Shown: positions 8,257 through 16,762, numbered from the stretch's first letter. The stretch is DNA of 25,775 nt from DAOTWY01 sp003696565 (GCA_034435635.1 DAOTWY010000125.1:1-25775), one strand, 5' to 3'. The notes: a model not told the origin generated them from the letters alone. Made by a program: numbers and translations.

Positions 8257-9693
8257 TTAATCACGTGGTTCTTCTACACTACCTGTTGCCCAAGCGAGTG
8301 CCCAATAAAGCGGGCGTTCTTGTGGGAAAATCACGGGGTTAATGATGCTATATGCGGCGACTTCATCTCGATTTTCTACGGTGAAGGCGTTGGCAAAGTT
8401 TAAGTTCCAAAGAATCATCGGTCCAACATAGGGCAATTCATCCCCAATTTGGAAAGCGCGAAGAGCGTAATTTGCTTGGTCGGCTGCGGTATTATAAAGC
8501 ATCCACTCTTCTGGCGGCTCAGACGGTAACCCTTCCCAAGTTGCCCAACCGAACTCTGTTACCCAAATTTGTAAATTATTATGTCCATTTTGTGACATAA
8601 TGGCATAGGTATCTTCTAAGTTGTGGATGAAAAAGAAGTGCTCATTGTCATCCCAACCACGCCCGGCAATAGCATCACAGCAGCGTACATCTGGTGGATT
8701 GCCCCAACCATAGGGGTGTGCCCCAATGGCAATATCTGTGTAATTACCTAAACCAGCATCATACATCTGTTGCAGGAATAACCGATCATCCACTGCGCCG
8801 TCCAAGTTACTGGTTGGTGCCAAGCCAGCAGTGATGATGGTCATCGAGGGGGAATAAGCACGGATTGCCTGATATGCAGGGGCAAACAGACGCATATAGC
8901 CCGCACCGCTGAAATCGAGAGTACCTTGCCATTCACGCCGCAGATTAGGCTCATTCCAAACTTCAATGGCATCAATGCTTTGCCCTATTTTTGTATTGGT
9001 CAGCATAAAAGTCAGGAAATCTGCATAGACTTGTGGATCGTCTGGCGGTCCACTTTCAATTTGTACTGACCGTGCCCAGTTCGGTGCTTTTGCTATACTT
9101 AAAATAACGTTAAAACCAGCGCGTTTGACCGCTTCAATTTGGCGTTCAAATAACTGAAACTGTTCGCCAAATGTGTTTGGACCTTCCGGTTGGATAAATC
9201 CCCAGTTAACTTGAATTTTAACCCATTTGACCCCGGTAACTTGTGCTAACCCAATAACACGCATCCAGCGATCAAAATCAACATTGGAATAGACCTGAAT
9301 CCCCATGTTATTGGCATCCATCAGCGGCACAGGTGTGGATGTGGGTCCTGGTGTGGCTGTTGGGGATTGCGGTGTTGGGGGTAGTGGTGTTGGGGTAATA
9401 GTTGGAATATCAGCAAATTCTTGCTCTAATGTTGGCAAGGTGTAGTTTTCCCCTGTGATTGGACCGCGATAGTACGGGTTCTCTGTTGCGGTGGTTGAAT
9501 CTGGCGTAAGGCTAGGGGTTTGACTAGGAATTAACAGTGTTGGTACAGGCGATGCCGTATAAGTGGCGGTTGCCTGCGGTGTGGGAGTAATACGAATCTG
9601 AATAGGCTCCGGTGATGAGCAAGCAAAGAGAGTCACCACCCCGAATAAAAGTAATAAACTGAATAGGTATTTGTTTCGTTCCATATTGGGCAT
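8257..9693 (-). CDS. Lipoprotein with GH-A clan glycoside hydrolase domain
   Basis: This 478-residue protein begins with a lipoprotein signal: a hydrophobic stretch ends in LFAC with Cys25 as the lipidation site. A low-complexity linker rich in Thr and Pro follows (about residues 30-125), typical of surface proteins in this phylum. The rest is a TIM-barrel glycosidase of clan GH-A. The likely acid/base is Glu248 in EVWNEPN and the likely nucleophile is Glu380 in VTEFGW, at the ends of strands 4 and 7. AHPYGW (325-330) is another typical barrel motif. The exact family (near GH39, GH5 or related) and the substrate cannot be decided by eye. No strong ribosome binding site supports either ATG (9693 or 9684). 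It probably acts on extracellular polysaccharide at the cell surface. Confidence 0.85.
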   Translation of the reverse strand: MPNMERNKYLFSLLLLFGVVTLFACSSPEPIQIRITPTPQATATYTASPVPTLLIPSQTPSLTPDSTTATENPYYRGPITGENYTLPTLEQEFADIPTITPTPLPPTPQSPTATPGPTSTPVPLMDANNMGIQVYSNVDFDRWMRVIGLAQVTGVKWVKIQVNWGFIQPEGPNTFGEQFQLFERQIEAVKRAGFNVILSIAKAPNWARSVQIESGPPDDPQVYADFLTFMLTNTKIGQSIDAIEVWNEPNLRREWQGTLDFSGAGYMRLFAPAYQAIRAYSPSMTIITAGLAPTSNLDGAVDDRLFLQQMYDAGLGNYTDIAIGAHPYGWGNPPDVRCCDAIAGRGWDDNEHFFFIHNLEDTYAIMSQNGHNNLQIWVTEFGWATWEGLPSEPPEEWMLYNTAADQANYALRAFQIGDELPYVGPMILWNLNFANAFTVENRDEVAAYSIINPVIFPQERPLYWALAWATGSVEEPRD

Positions 9694-9739
9694 GTTATCA
9701 CAGACCTGAAGCGGATGCTATACGATTTACCTACGTTCT

Positions 9740-9768
9740 ATGATAGACTCCTTATGATAAATTTTGAA
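9740..9768 (-). promoter_or_regulatory. Possible promoter of the glycosidase gene
   Basis: On the minus strand TTCAAA, a 17-base spacer and TATCAT precede the gene by about 46 bases. The match is moderate and the divergent gene's start region overlaps it. The short direct repeat ATGATA (9740-9745, 9754-9759) lies in the same segment. Confidence 0.3.
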
Positions 9769-9782
9769 TTGGAGAATGAAGA

Positions 9783-11024
9783 ATGAAGCGAGTTCTAATT
9801 ATTTGGGTGTTACTTTTGTGGAGTATGCCAGCGATTAATGCTCAAGAAGATACGCCCCAAACACCAGAAGAAATTTGTGCGGCGGCAACACCTGCGCCAG
9901 ATGCTGCTACACAAACATTTACTGCACCGGATCAGGTGCTGGAGCCAGGTGTAGATTATTATGCAATCTTCTGCACAGAATACGGTCCGATATATGTCAA
10001 CTTGTTTGAGACCTTGGCACCTCAAACGGTCAATAGCTTTGTCTTTTTGGCACAGAACAATTTTTATAATAACACCGTTTTTCATCGCGTAATTGCGGAT
10101 TTTATGGCACAGGGTGGAGATCCAGAAGGCACAGGGCGGGGTGGTCCTGGATACACCGTTAACGATGAATATGTGAGCTATATGGTGTTTGATCGCCCTG
10201 GATTATTGGCAACAGCGAACTCCAATAATCGTGATATGGGGCGGTTTAATACGAACGGTAGTCAATTCTTTATCACGACAGTTGTCACAGATTGGCTGAA
10301 TTATAACCATACTATTTTTGGTGAAGTGCTTTATGGTCAGGAGAATGTAGAGGCAATTCCACCTACTGAGGTTCAACCCAATGCTCGTCTAGATACAGTT
10401 GTTATTATCACAGACCCATCAATGGTTGATGTGGATTATACCCCGCCAGAACCAGCTTCATTTGATGAATATGCTGCCCAGGTTGATACATTCCCACCGT
10501 TGAGCGATTTGCTGATGGCAGATTCAGCATTAACAGGCAATTTTGATACACAGGCGTTTGTCACGTCATTGCCGGAATCGATTCGTGAGGCGGCAGAGTC
10601 ATTCTTTACCGATTATAATCACGTTGGCACAGTGTCTTTACACCATATCAACGAGACGTGTAATTATGAGGAGCTGCCACTGTATGATTTGGGGTATCAA
10701 ATTCATTTATTTGAGACACCGGCGGACGCACGTGCTGCAGCACAAGATGAACGCTTGGTGGAAATCATCACAGGGGGGAATGAATTTACCCAAGATGTGA
10801 TGTTGTTTTCTCAATTACCGCTTTATACGTGGGATACAACAGCGTGTGATGAAGCCTCTACTGCGGCTGTTATGTGGCGGCAAGTGGGGCGGGCGATTAT
10901 TGTAACACATAGCACTTTCCCGAATGGTAGCCCTGTTGTGGCAAATGAATGGCTAGATACATTAGCTTTAGGCACATATGAGCCGGTTTTTGAAGTACAA
11001 CTCCGTTTAGAGGCGAGCCAATAG
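9783..11024 (+). CDS. Secreted cyclophilin-type peptidyl-prolyl isomerase with extra C-terminal domain
   Basis: This 413-residue protein has a signal peptide (MKRVLIIWVLLLWSMPAINA, cut before Gln21) and no lipobox. Residues about 55-210 form a cyclophilin domain that speeds cis-trans isomerisation at proline. The active-site set is complete compared with human CypA: Arg102 and Phe107 with Gln110 in FHRVIADFMAQGGD, Gln161 and Phe163 in GSQFFIT, and Trp171 and His176 in WLNYNHTIFGEV. Residues about 215-413 form a second region I do not recognise. It contains three scattered cysteines and no known motif. GGAG lies 8 bases before the ATG. It likely folds exported proteins. It converges on the isoprenoid operon with a 21-base gap and no clear terminator. 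Confidence 0.9.
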   Translation: MKRVLIIWVLLLWSMPAINAQEDTPQTPEEICAAATPAPDAATQTFTAPDQVLEPGVDYYAIFCTEYGPIYVNLFETLAPQTVNSFVFLAQNNFYNNTVFHRVIADFMAQGGDPEGTGRGGPGYTVNDEYVSYMVFDRPGLLATANSNNRDMGRFNTNGSQFFITTVVTDWLNYNHTIFGEVLYGQENVEAIPPTEVQPNARLDTVVIITDPSMVDVDYTPPEPASFDEYAAQVDTFPPLSDLLMADSALTGNFDTQAFVTSLPESIREAAESFFTDYNHVGTVSLHHINETCNYEELPLYDLGYQIHLFETPADARAAAQDERLVEIITGGNEFTQDVMLFSQLPLYTWDTTACDEASTAAVMWRQVGRAIIVTHSTFPNGSPVVANEWLDTLALGTYEPVFEVQLRLEASQ

Positions 11025-11045
11025 CATTTTAATTTAAGCATATGC

Positions 11046-11828
11046 TTATTGCGCTGTAATCAACGTGCCGGTATGTGTGTGATTAACCAATGTCTCATGC
11101 AGTAAACCCGGCACGCGCCCATCCATAATTTGGATGGTTAATTCTGGTTTGAGCTTGACCAATTCTAGCATGTCAGTGACTTTGGTTAGCATCCCACCAG
11201 TTACATCTGTCCCCTCGGAACTACCTAATATGCTTTGATATTGTTCAATATTTTGTGGTGTAATCCGTGGAATGACCGCTTTCTGTTCATCTAATACACC
11301 CGGAACTTCACCTAGTAGGATAATTCGCTGTACAGGTAGGTGATCTACGAGATAACTCATGACTGTTTCAGTGGAGATAATTGTTCCGCCACGTATTTCA
11401 TCTAATGCTACGTCACCATATACAAGTGGCACTATTCGATGTTTAAGCGCAGTTTTTATGGGGAATAGTGCCATATGGATGATTTTACCATCGCGACATT
11501 TTGCCGAAGCGGATGGTTGGATACGCCAGACCGGAACGCCTGCTTTTGACAAGGCATCTGCGACTAGATAATTCAACTCAGCGGCAACGGTAGCAACTTC
11601 AGCAAAACCACGCCATTGTTCTGGTGTATGCACACCTTGCATTGTGCCGTGTTGTTTAGCAATGACATGCCCAAACGATCCACTGCCATGCCCAATTAAC
11701 AATGGACTATTAGGATTCCATCCCGTGGCGATTTCTGTGGCAAGGCGAGCCATGACATCGGCACGGAATGATCTTTCTTGACGCTTATCTGTAATGAGTG
11801 AACCACCTAGTTTGATAAAGATCATCAT
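11046..11828 (-). CDS. Isopentenyl phosphate kinase
   Basis: This 260-residue amino-acid-kinase-fold enzyme phosphorylates isopentenyl phosphate to isopentenyl diphosphate, the last step of the alternative (archaeal) mevalonate route. Visible are the N-terminal IKLGGSLITDK with Lys6 and Lys15. GHGSGSFGH contains His54, the position that binds the substrate phosphate and marks this family off from other amino acid kinases. The C-terminal segment has GTDVTGGMLTKV, typical of nucleotide binding in the fold. The ATG overlaps the TGA of the mevalonate kinase gene as ATGA, which indicates translational coupling. The gene is last in a three-gene operon. A 14-bp palindrome (11035-11048) covers its stop codon. 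Known examples in Roseiflexus-type Chloroflexota make this assignment credible. Confidence 0.93.
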   Translation of the reverse strand: MMIFIKLGGSLITDKRQERSFRADVMARLATEIATGWNPNSPLLIGHGSGSFGHVIAKQHGTMQGVHTPEQWRGFAEVATVAAELNYLVADALSKAGVPVWRIQPSASAKCRDGKIIHMALFPIKTALKHRIVPLVYGDVALDEIRGGTIISTETVMSYLVDHLPVQRIILLGEVPGVLDEQKAVIPRITPQNIEQYQSILGSSEGTDVTGGMLTKVTDMLELVKLKPELTIQIMDGRVPGLLHETLVNHTHTGTLITAQ

Positions 11829-12748
11829 GTTACCTTTGTGATAAACGCCCGGACAGCTCCAGATCGTAACAGAGCTTCTTTAATATGTTCGGCACGATGT
11901 GGCGCACACAGTGCGATCATGTTCCCGCCGCGCCCCCCTCCGGAGAGTTTTGCCCCTTGTGCCCCGGCTTCCATAGCGGTATCCACCAAATGATCCAATG
12001 ATGGTGCAGAAACAGTGAGTTTTTGCAAAAGCGCGTGATTTTTAAGCATGAGAGGACCTAAAGAGCTAATATTGCCGTTGAGGATCGCAGTTTTTGCTCG
12101 TCGGGCAATATCACCAATTGCCATAATGATAGGCTGGATGCGCTCCGGCTCCGCTTCATATAGTTTTCGCACATCGCCAACAGCAATTCGTGTTAGGGAG
12201 GCTTCTCCAGTATCTGCGATGACAAGTGTCATGGGGGCACCAATGGTTAATTTTTCAATCGGCTGCTCACGAATAAAATAAACAGGCTGTTCATAGACGA
12301 TAACAGTGTTGTCGATACCGCTTGGTGTACCATGATAGATTTTCTCGATTTCATATACGATTTGATTGGTTTGCTCAAGTGTGATATCTACATGAACAGC
12401 TTTTGCTACTGCGCGCGCAACGGCTGTAGATACGGCTGCGCCGCTACCTAGTCCACTTGCCATAGGGATATGAGAGGTTACGGTGATAATGGCATCTGGT
12501 GGTGGAGCATTGAGTGCCTTTAAAACGGTGCGTGCAGTCAGGATTAAGGCGTTATCGACTAAGTCAGATTCTAAATCAACCGGCAAAACCTCGTTTAAAT
12601 CAGCAGCTTCAATATGTAATCCTGTACCAACCGGTGCTGGGCGGATGGTGGCTTCTGCCCGAAGGGATGAAACCGGAACAGCAATCGCAGGTTGTCCATA
12701 AACAACGGCGTGTTCACCAAATAGGATGATTTTGGCAGGTGCATTCAT
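11825..12748 (-). CDS. mvk: Mevalonate kinase
   Basis: This 307-residue GHMP kinase makes 5-phosphomevalonate from mevalonate and ATP in the cytosol. The family motifs are in order. The N-terminal PAKIILFGEHAVVYGQPA (4-21) is specific for mevalonate kinase. The phosphate loop is PMASGLGSGAAVS (95-107). GTPSGIDN (140-147) carries the catalytic aspartate (Asp146), and KLSGGGRGGNMIAL is near the C-terminus. Its length is near the short archaeal type. It begins 7 bases after the stop of the prenyltransferase gene, with only a weak ribosome binding site, so it is probably translated by coupling. It overlaps the next gene by 4 bases. Upstream pathway enzymes and the decarboxylase are not in the window. 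Confidence 0.95.
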   Translation of the reverse strand: MNAPAKIILFGEHAVVYGQPAIAVPVSSLRAEATIRPAPVGTGLHIEAADLNEVLPVDLESDLVDNALILTARTVLKALNAPPPDAIITVTSHIPMASGLGSGAAVSTAVARAVAKAVHVDITLEQTNQIVYEIEKIYHGTPSGIDNTVIVYEQPVYFIREQPIEKLTIGAPMTLVIADTGEASLTRIAVGDVRKLYEAEPERIQPIIMAIGDIARRAKTAILNGNISSLGPLMLKNHALLQKLTVSAPSLDHLVDTAMEAGAQGAKLSGGGRGGNMIALCAPHRAEHIKEALLRSGAVRAFITKVT

Positions 12749-12755
12749 TGTTATC

Positions 12756-13658
12756 TTATAAACTCGGCAAAATGTATAAAATCAAGATAAATGTTAAACC
12801 AAATAAAACGAGTGTCATTTGCAACGGACGATCTTTTAACAATACCTCATCTGGTGCGCTGCCTTCTCCTTTAACATGTATAAGATATAAATATCGAAAC
12901 AAGCCGTACATCACAAATGGCACAGTTAATAAACCCAAATATGGGGGATCAGGTGGCGGGTCTGTATTGACTGGAACTTCAATTGTGTATAACACATAAG
13001 TGATTAAGGTGCTAGTGACGACAATCCGCATCATGTCGTCAATGAGTGGTAAATTATAATGCTCTAAAATTTTACGTGTGTTACTGGCGTTTTCTCCCAT
13101 TTCGATTAGCTCACCGCGCCGCTTTCCAACTGCTAAGAACAACGCAAGCAATCCGGTTGCAGCGAATAGCCAGGGAGAGAAGTTTTCTACATCAAACACA
13201 ACCGCCCCCGCGCCAACGCGCATCAAAAAGCCAATCATAATGGTTAATACGTCAACGATAACAATATGCTTGAGCCGGAAAGAATAAGCGATTTGCATGA
13301 GTAAATAAGCGATCAAGATCAGTGCCAATGGTAAGCTAAACACAAATGCAAAGCCAATCCCCGCGACTGGGATAATGATAGCTGCGGCGATTGCAATACT
13401 CTTTGGCAGTTCGCCGGAGGGTAATGGACGGAATTTTTTCTTGGGATGTTTACGGTCTGCCTCGATATCAACTAAGTCGTTGATGATATAAACCGTGCCG
13501 GAAATGAGGCAAAGTAACACAAATGCGATAAACACACGCAAAAACGGCTCTAATTGAAATAATTTGCCATCAAACACAATCGCAGGGAAAACAAACAGTA
13601 AGTTTTTAGTCCACTGTTTGGGGCGCATTGTTTTGATAAGCCCAATAAATGCCCGCAT
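12756..13658 (-). CDS. UbiA-family prenyltransferase, DPPR-synthase-like
   Basis: This 300-residue integral membrane protein has about eight or nine hydrophobic helices. UbiA enzymes join a polyprenyl chain to an acceptor. MRPKQWTKNLLFVFPA near the N-terminus, the Mg-binding NDLVDIEAD followed by RKHPKKKFRPLPSGEL, and a C-terminal EVLLKDRPLQ closely resemble mycobacterial decaprenyl-phosphate phosphoribosyltransferase (Rv3806c). In that enzyme the acceptor is phosphoribosyl pyrophosphate and the product feeds arabinan synthesis. An isoprenoid-derived lipid carrier as substrate fits its place at the head of an operon with mevalonate and isopentenyl phosphate kinases. AGGAG lies 5 bases before the ATG. 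The exact acceptor in this organism is uncertain. Confidence 0.88.
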   Translation of the reverse strand: MRAFIGLIKTMRPKQWTKNLLFVFPAIVFDGKLFQLEPFLRVFIAFVLLCLISGTVYIINDLVDIEADRKHPKKKFRPLPSGELPKSIAIAAAIIIPVAGIGFAFVFSLPLALILIAYLLMQIAYSFRLKHIVIVDVLTIMIGFLMRVGAGAVVFDVENFSPWLFAATGLLALFLAVGKRRGELIEMGENASNTRKILEHYNLPLIDDMMRIVVTSTLITYVLYTIEVPVNTDPPPDPPYLGLLTVPFVMYGLFRYLYLIHVKGEGSAPDEVLLKDRPLQMTLVLFGLTFILILYILPSL

Positions 13659-13740
13659 GTAAGCTCCTCATGCAAGTTGTTTAGTATCTAGCCAAAACAG
13701 CCTAGCCATTACAAACACTCAAATTGAAATCAATCAAGCG

Positions 13741-13769
13741 ATTATAGGCATGGTTGTGAGGTGCGACAA
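13741..13769 (-). promoter_or_regulatory. Promoter of the isoprenoid operon
   Basis: On the minus strand TTGTCG, a 17-base spacer and a perfect TATAAT stand about 82 bases upstream of the prenyltransferase ATG. It is the only good match in the gap behind the preceding 99-residue gene. Confidence 0.65.
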
Positions 13770-13776
13770 TGGTTTA

Positions 13777-14076
13777 TTAATAAGCAAAGAAGCCAAAATC
13801 CATATAATAATGATCTTCGGAGGTTTCACCGTGTTCTTTGAAGATAAAGACTCGTTTGTTGATTCGCTTCATGCGCTTTTTTAGCGTGTTCCATTGGGAT
13901 TTTGTGGGTTCGGTATTGTCTTGCGTTAGTGTAAAGAAGGATTTCTTAAACACAACACGATAGTGCCCATCATCATGGGCATGTAAATTGACAAACTTAT
14001 CTCCAAAAATTTGTATGGCAAAGCTGTTTGCTTTATGAAACGGGACGTGTTTATCAAACTCTGGTAAATCACTCAT
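13777..14076 (-). CDS. Conserved-looking small protein of unknown function
   Basis: I do not recognise this 99-residue protein. It has no signal peptide or membrane segment, is rich in Phe, Lys and His, and carries HAHDDGHY in the middle and a basic KKRMKRINKR stretch, with an aromatic C-terminus. Its ATG overlaps the TGA of the upstream kinase-like gene as ATGA, and a GAGG sits at suitable distance, so it is very probably translated and coupled to that gene. The tight overlap suggests a shared job with the kinase and the HisD-like enzyme, but no function can be read from the sequence. Confidence 0.75.
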   Translation of the reverse strand: MSDLPEFDKHVPFHKANSFAIQIFGDKFVNLHAHDDGHYRVVFKKSFFTLTQDNTEPTKSQWNTLKKRMKRINKRVFIFKEHGETSEDHYYMDFGFFAY

Positions 14077-15284
14077 ATTATTACCTCATCAAGCGTGCGG
14101 TCAATTAAACTGCGAATGTCTTTTGATTCTGCGCCCATTTCAACGGACATCGCAAGCCCTAATAGTGTAATTGCTGGTGGGAAGCGCGTATGATCTGCTA
14201 GATTAAGTGTTAAGAATGGGCAGCAAAATAATGCGGATTTCAGGTAAGTACGCCAGTCCGCCCGTAAATCACTGCGTTCAAACAGATACGTGACAATCGG
14301 AATAAGTGTGTGTTCAACTTTGCTACGTAAAAACATATGACGTATTTCTGGTAGGTGATAATCATGAACGACATTCATCACGCCAGCTTCAAATTGGTAT
14401 GTGATGTTTGTGTGTTGCTGCTTGATGTTGGGATAATACATCCACATAGCGAACACATTATGAAACAGTGGCTTGGCTAAATCTAACAGTGGGTGATGCC
14501 GCCCGGCAAATGCTGGATCAAAATATAGCAGATCACCGGTAAAAAAGACATTACCGTTATGTGCATCGCCATGCCCAATGATGCTGATGCCGCTTTGATT
14601 TGGGTTGAGCAAGTGCTTGGCTTGCTCGATGATGTCATATATAGTCTGTTCATATCGTTGTCCATTGATGATCCAAGTGGCGTTGAATAGATCATCTGTT
14701 GTGTAGGTTGCACCATCGGGTAGAGTGATAGTTTGTCCATTATAGAAGCGTGTTAGCCGTCCGCCAGTGATGCGGTGCCAAAATAATTGATGAATAGGTG
14801 CTTTGGCTGCATCACGACTGGATTGAAAAGCCAGTGTGTGGGTGTATCGCTCAAACAACGCTGCATCTTCACGATTTTGGGCGGCTTGGAGGGCGGTAAA
14901 ATCGCCCCCCATTTGCTCAATTTCCCACGCTAAATCGAACACCGATGGTGACTCAATGACTTCATAAATCAGCAGATGTTGCCCAGCTTGGGTAGAACTA
15001 TAGATCGGTTTGATGATAGGATAACCGGCGGCTTCTAGCATTTGTGCATTGTAGTATTCATCAATCTGGTTATCTTCTTCGGTATGCGTTTTGAAGAACA
15101 ACTTTTTGCCAGTTGCCAGTGTGATAAACCCATTAAATGAATTTAATGAAATCGCTTGTGGACGCAGATCACAGGTGACAACATCTAATTCTGGGAAGGT
15201 CTGATTGATGAAATCCAGCAACAGGGCTTCCGCCTGTGGCTTATCGGTAAATTGTAATTGTTGTATTGTTTGTAGCAAGGTCAT
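14073..15284 (-). CDS. APH/choline-kinase-fold small-molecule kinase
   Basis: This 403-residue protein has the aminoglycoside phosphotransferase fold. Lys65 in KLFFKTH is the likely ATP-binding lysine. HGDAHNGN (238-245) is the catalytic Brenner motif, and Asp256 in YFDPAFAG is the metal-binding aspartate in place of the usual DFD. Family members phosphorylate aminoglycosides, choline, homoserine, sugars or other alcohols, and nothing here singles out an antibiotic. The region after residue 270 is helical with many aromatic residues and longer than in small APH enzymes. It starts one base after the HisD-like stop codon and overlaps the following 99-residue gene by 4 bases, so the three are cotranscribed. 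A substrate related to that of the dehydrogenase is possible but unproven. Confidence 0.82.
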   Translation of the reverse strand: MTLLQTIQQLQFTDKPQAEALLLDFINQTFPELDVVTCDLRPQAISLNSFNGFITLATGKKLFFKTHTEEDNQIDEYYNAQMLEAAGYPIIKPIYSSTQAGQHLLIYEVIESPSVFDLAWEIEQMGGDFTALQAAQNREDAALFERYTHTLAFQSSRDAAKAPIHQLFWHRITGGRLTRFYNGQTITLPDGATYTTDDLFNATWIINGQRYEQTIYDIIEQAKHLLNPNQSGISIIGHGDAHNGNVFFTGDLLYFDPAFAGRHHPLLDLAKPLFHNVFAMWMYYPNIKQQHTNITYQFEAGVMNVVHDYHLPEIRHMFLRSKVEHTLIPIVTYLFERSDLRADWRTYLKSALFCCPFLTLNLADHTRFPPAITLLGLAMSVEMGAESKDIRSLIDRTLDEVII

Positions 15285-15285
15285 G

Positions 15286-16602
15286 TTACTTCAAACCGAT
15301 AATTTCATTCCGCTTGCGGATGGCAAAAGCATGTGATGGGAAATTTTCATAATCGGCTAGAATGGCTGTTGTCTTTTGCAATCGCTCATAGCCCTCTCGT
15401 GATAAATACCCAATACCGCTACGCTTAAGGAAATCCATAACACTAACAGAGGAGAATGTTCTTGCAAACCCACCAGTGGGCAAAATGGCGTTTAACCCCA
15501 AGCAATAATTGGCAGTAGGAATGGGAGTTAGTGAGCCAAGCAAGATTTCGCCAGCGTTTTTGATTTTATTCAGAGCGATAAATGGCTCATTAACGATCAC
15601 TTCAAGGTGCTCTGGGGCATAATCGTTTACAAACTGAATAGATTCATCTAGGCTGTTGGTGAGTAGAATACCACCATAATTTTCTAAGACGTTTTGAATA
15701 AACCCTCGCCGCCATTCAGGAATTTGTGCAATATATTCTGGCAAAATCTCATAGGCTTGTTGAGCAACAACTTCGCTGTGTGTTACCAACAATGCGGCAG
15801 AATCTGGTCCATGTTCCGCTTCTACTAAAAGATCAAGCGCAACCAGGCGTGGGTCTGCTGTTTCATCTGCTAGGATGATTGACTCACTTGGTCCAGCGGG
15901 TAAGCCAACATCGATTGTCCCAAATAGCCAGCGTTTGGCGGCAGAAACATAACTACTGCCGGGTCCAATCACTTTATCCACCTTTGGAATAGTTTCTGTA
16001 CCATATGCAACAGCGGCAATGGCTTGCATACCGCCCACAACATAAACTTCATCCACGCCACAGACTTGTGCGGCGACGAGTGAGGCATCATCTGCTTTAC
16101 CATCTGGGCGGGGTGGTGTAAGGACAATAACTTTTTCTACACCAGCAACTTTTGCCGGCGTTGCTAGCATTAACATGACAGAAGGGAACGCGCCTTTTCC
16201 ACGCGGGACATAAAGCGCAACACTTGCAATTGGGGTTGTCTTTTCACCCGCCATAATCCCCGGTTGAACTTCTGTAAACCACATCGGCTCGGGCATTTGT
16301 TCTTCATGGAATTTACGGATATTGGCATACGCTGACTCAATTGCGGCAATCACATCTGGTGCGAGTGCCGCGCGAGCGGCTACAAAATCCTCTGGCTTGG
16401 CGCGTAACATATCGGCTGTAAAGTCTTTTGCATCAAATTGACGCGCATAATCTACAACAGCGGCATCACCTTCTTTACGGATGCGTTCTGAAACGTCTTT
16501 CGCAAGGGGTAGTAAATCACTGATGTCTTGCTCTGCGCGGCGCATGATTTTTTTACGCTGAGCTTCTGATAACTCACTTAACTTCAGATATTGAATAGTC
16601 AT
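15286..16602 (-). CDS. Histidinol-dehydrogenase-family protein with altered active site
   Basis: This 438-residue protein is full length for HisD, which oxidises L-histidinol to histidine with two NAD and zinc. GPGSSYVSAAKR (213-224) and LPAGPSES (234-241) are family motifs, and the base pair Glu331-His332 in APEH is kept. Compared with E. coli from memory, the zinc ligands Gln259 and Asp360 correspond to Glu261 and Asn365. The substrate contact His367 is Ala372. His262 and His419 are kept as His264 and His424. The change in two of four ligands, and neighbours unrelated to histidine synthesis, make a different alcohol substrate possible. The ATG at 16602 has AAGGAAG 8 bases upstream; a start at 16623 would put that site inside the gene. 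Automatic annotation would call it hisD. Confidence 0.82.
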   Translation of the reverse strand: MTIQYLKLSELSEAQRKKIMRRAEQDISDLLPLAKDVSERIRKEGDAAVVDYARQFDAKDFTADMLRAKPEDFVAARAALAPDVIAAIESAYANIRKFHEEQMPEPMWFTEVQPGIMAGEKTTPIASVALYVPRGKGAFPSVMLMLATPAKVAGVEKVIVLTPPRPDGKADDASLVAAQVCGVDEVYVVGGMQAIAAVAYGTETIPKVDKVIGPGSSYVSAAKRWLFGTIDVGLPAGPSESIILADETADPRLVALDLLVEAEHGPDSAALLVTHSEVVAQQAYEILPEYIAQIPEWRRGFIQNVLENYGGILLTNSLDESIQFVNDYAPEHLEVIVNEPFIALNKIKNAGEILLGSLTPIPTANYCLGLNAILPTGGFARTFSSVSVMDFLKRSGIGYLSREGYERLQKTTAILADYENFPSHAFAIRKRNEIIGLK

Positions 16603-16672
16603 GCTTGTGTCTTCCTTTATCATACAGTTACTAGTTTTGAGGCATGGGGTGTTAGTCGTGAACTACTTCACA

Positions 16673-16701
16673 AAGATAACACGATACGAACTAACAACCA
16701 A
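16673..16701 (-). promoter_or_regulatory. Possible promoter of the HisD-like operon
   Basis: TTGGTT, a 17-base spacer and TATCTT on the minus strand lie about 71 bases before the start. The boxes are weak, but the gene follows a strong terminator and needs its own promoter. The 120-base gap shows nothing better. Confidence 0.35.
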
Positions 16702-16723
16702 GAATGAACACCTTAATCATGAT

Positions 16724-16762
16724 AAAAAAAACGAGCATGAGGACTGTCCTCATACTCGTTTA
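16724..16762 (-). terminator. Strong intrinsic terminator after sqdB
   Basis: On the minus strand ACGAGTATGAGGAC pairs with GTCCTCATGCTCGT over 14 pairs (one G-U), extended by A-T pairs, with eight T following. The loop may open to a few bases. It separates the pheA-asd-sqdB unit from the HisD-like operon. Confidence 0.92.

Noticed and set aside
11035..11048. 14-bp palindrome TAAGCATATGCTTA as an operator or terminator
   Set aside because: It lies between two convergent gene ends with no T-tract and no promoter nearby. It may be chance in AT-rich DNA.
14073..15284. Aminoglycoside resistance gene
   Set aside because: Only the general kinase fold is seen. The context is metabolic and the family phosphorylates many substrates.
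16603..16623. Seven-residue longer start for the HisD-like gene
   Set aside because: It would place the AAGGAAG ribosome binding site inside the coding region. ATG 16602 has ideal spacing.
16651..16698. Imperfect inverted repeat (GTTAGT..ACTAAC) upstream of the HisD-like gene
   Set aside because: The stem is interrupted by a large bulge and the half-sites are short; not enough to call a regulator site.
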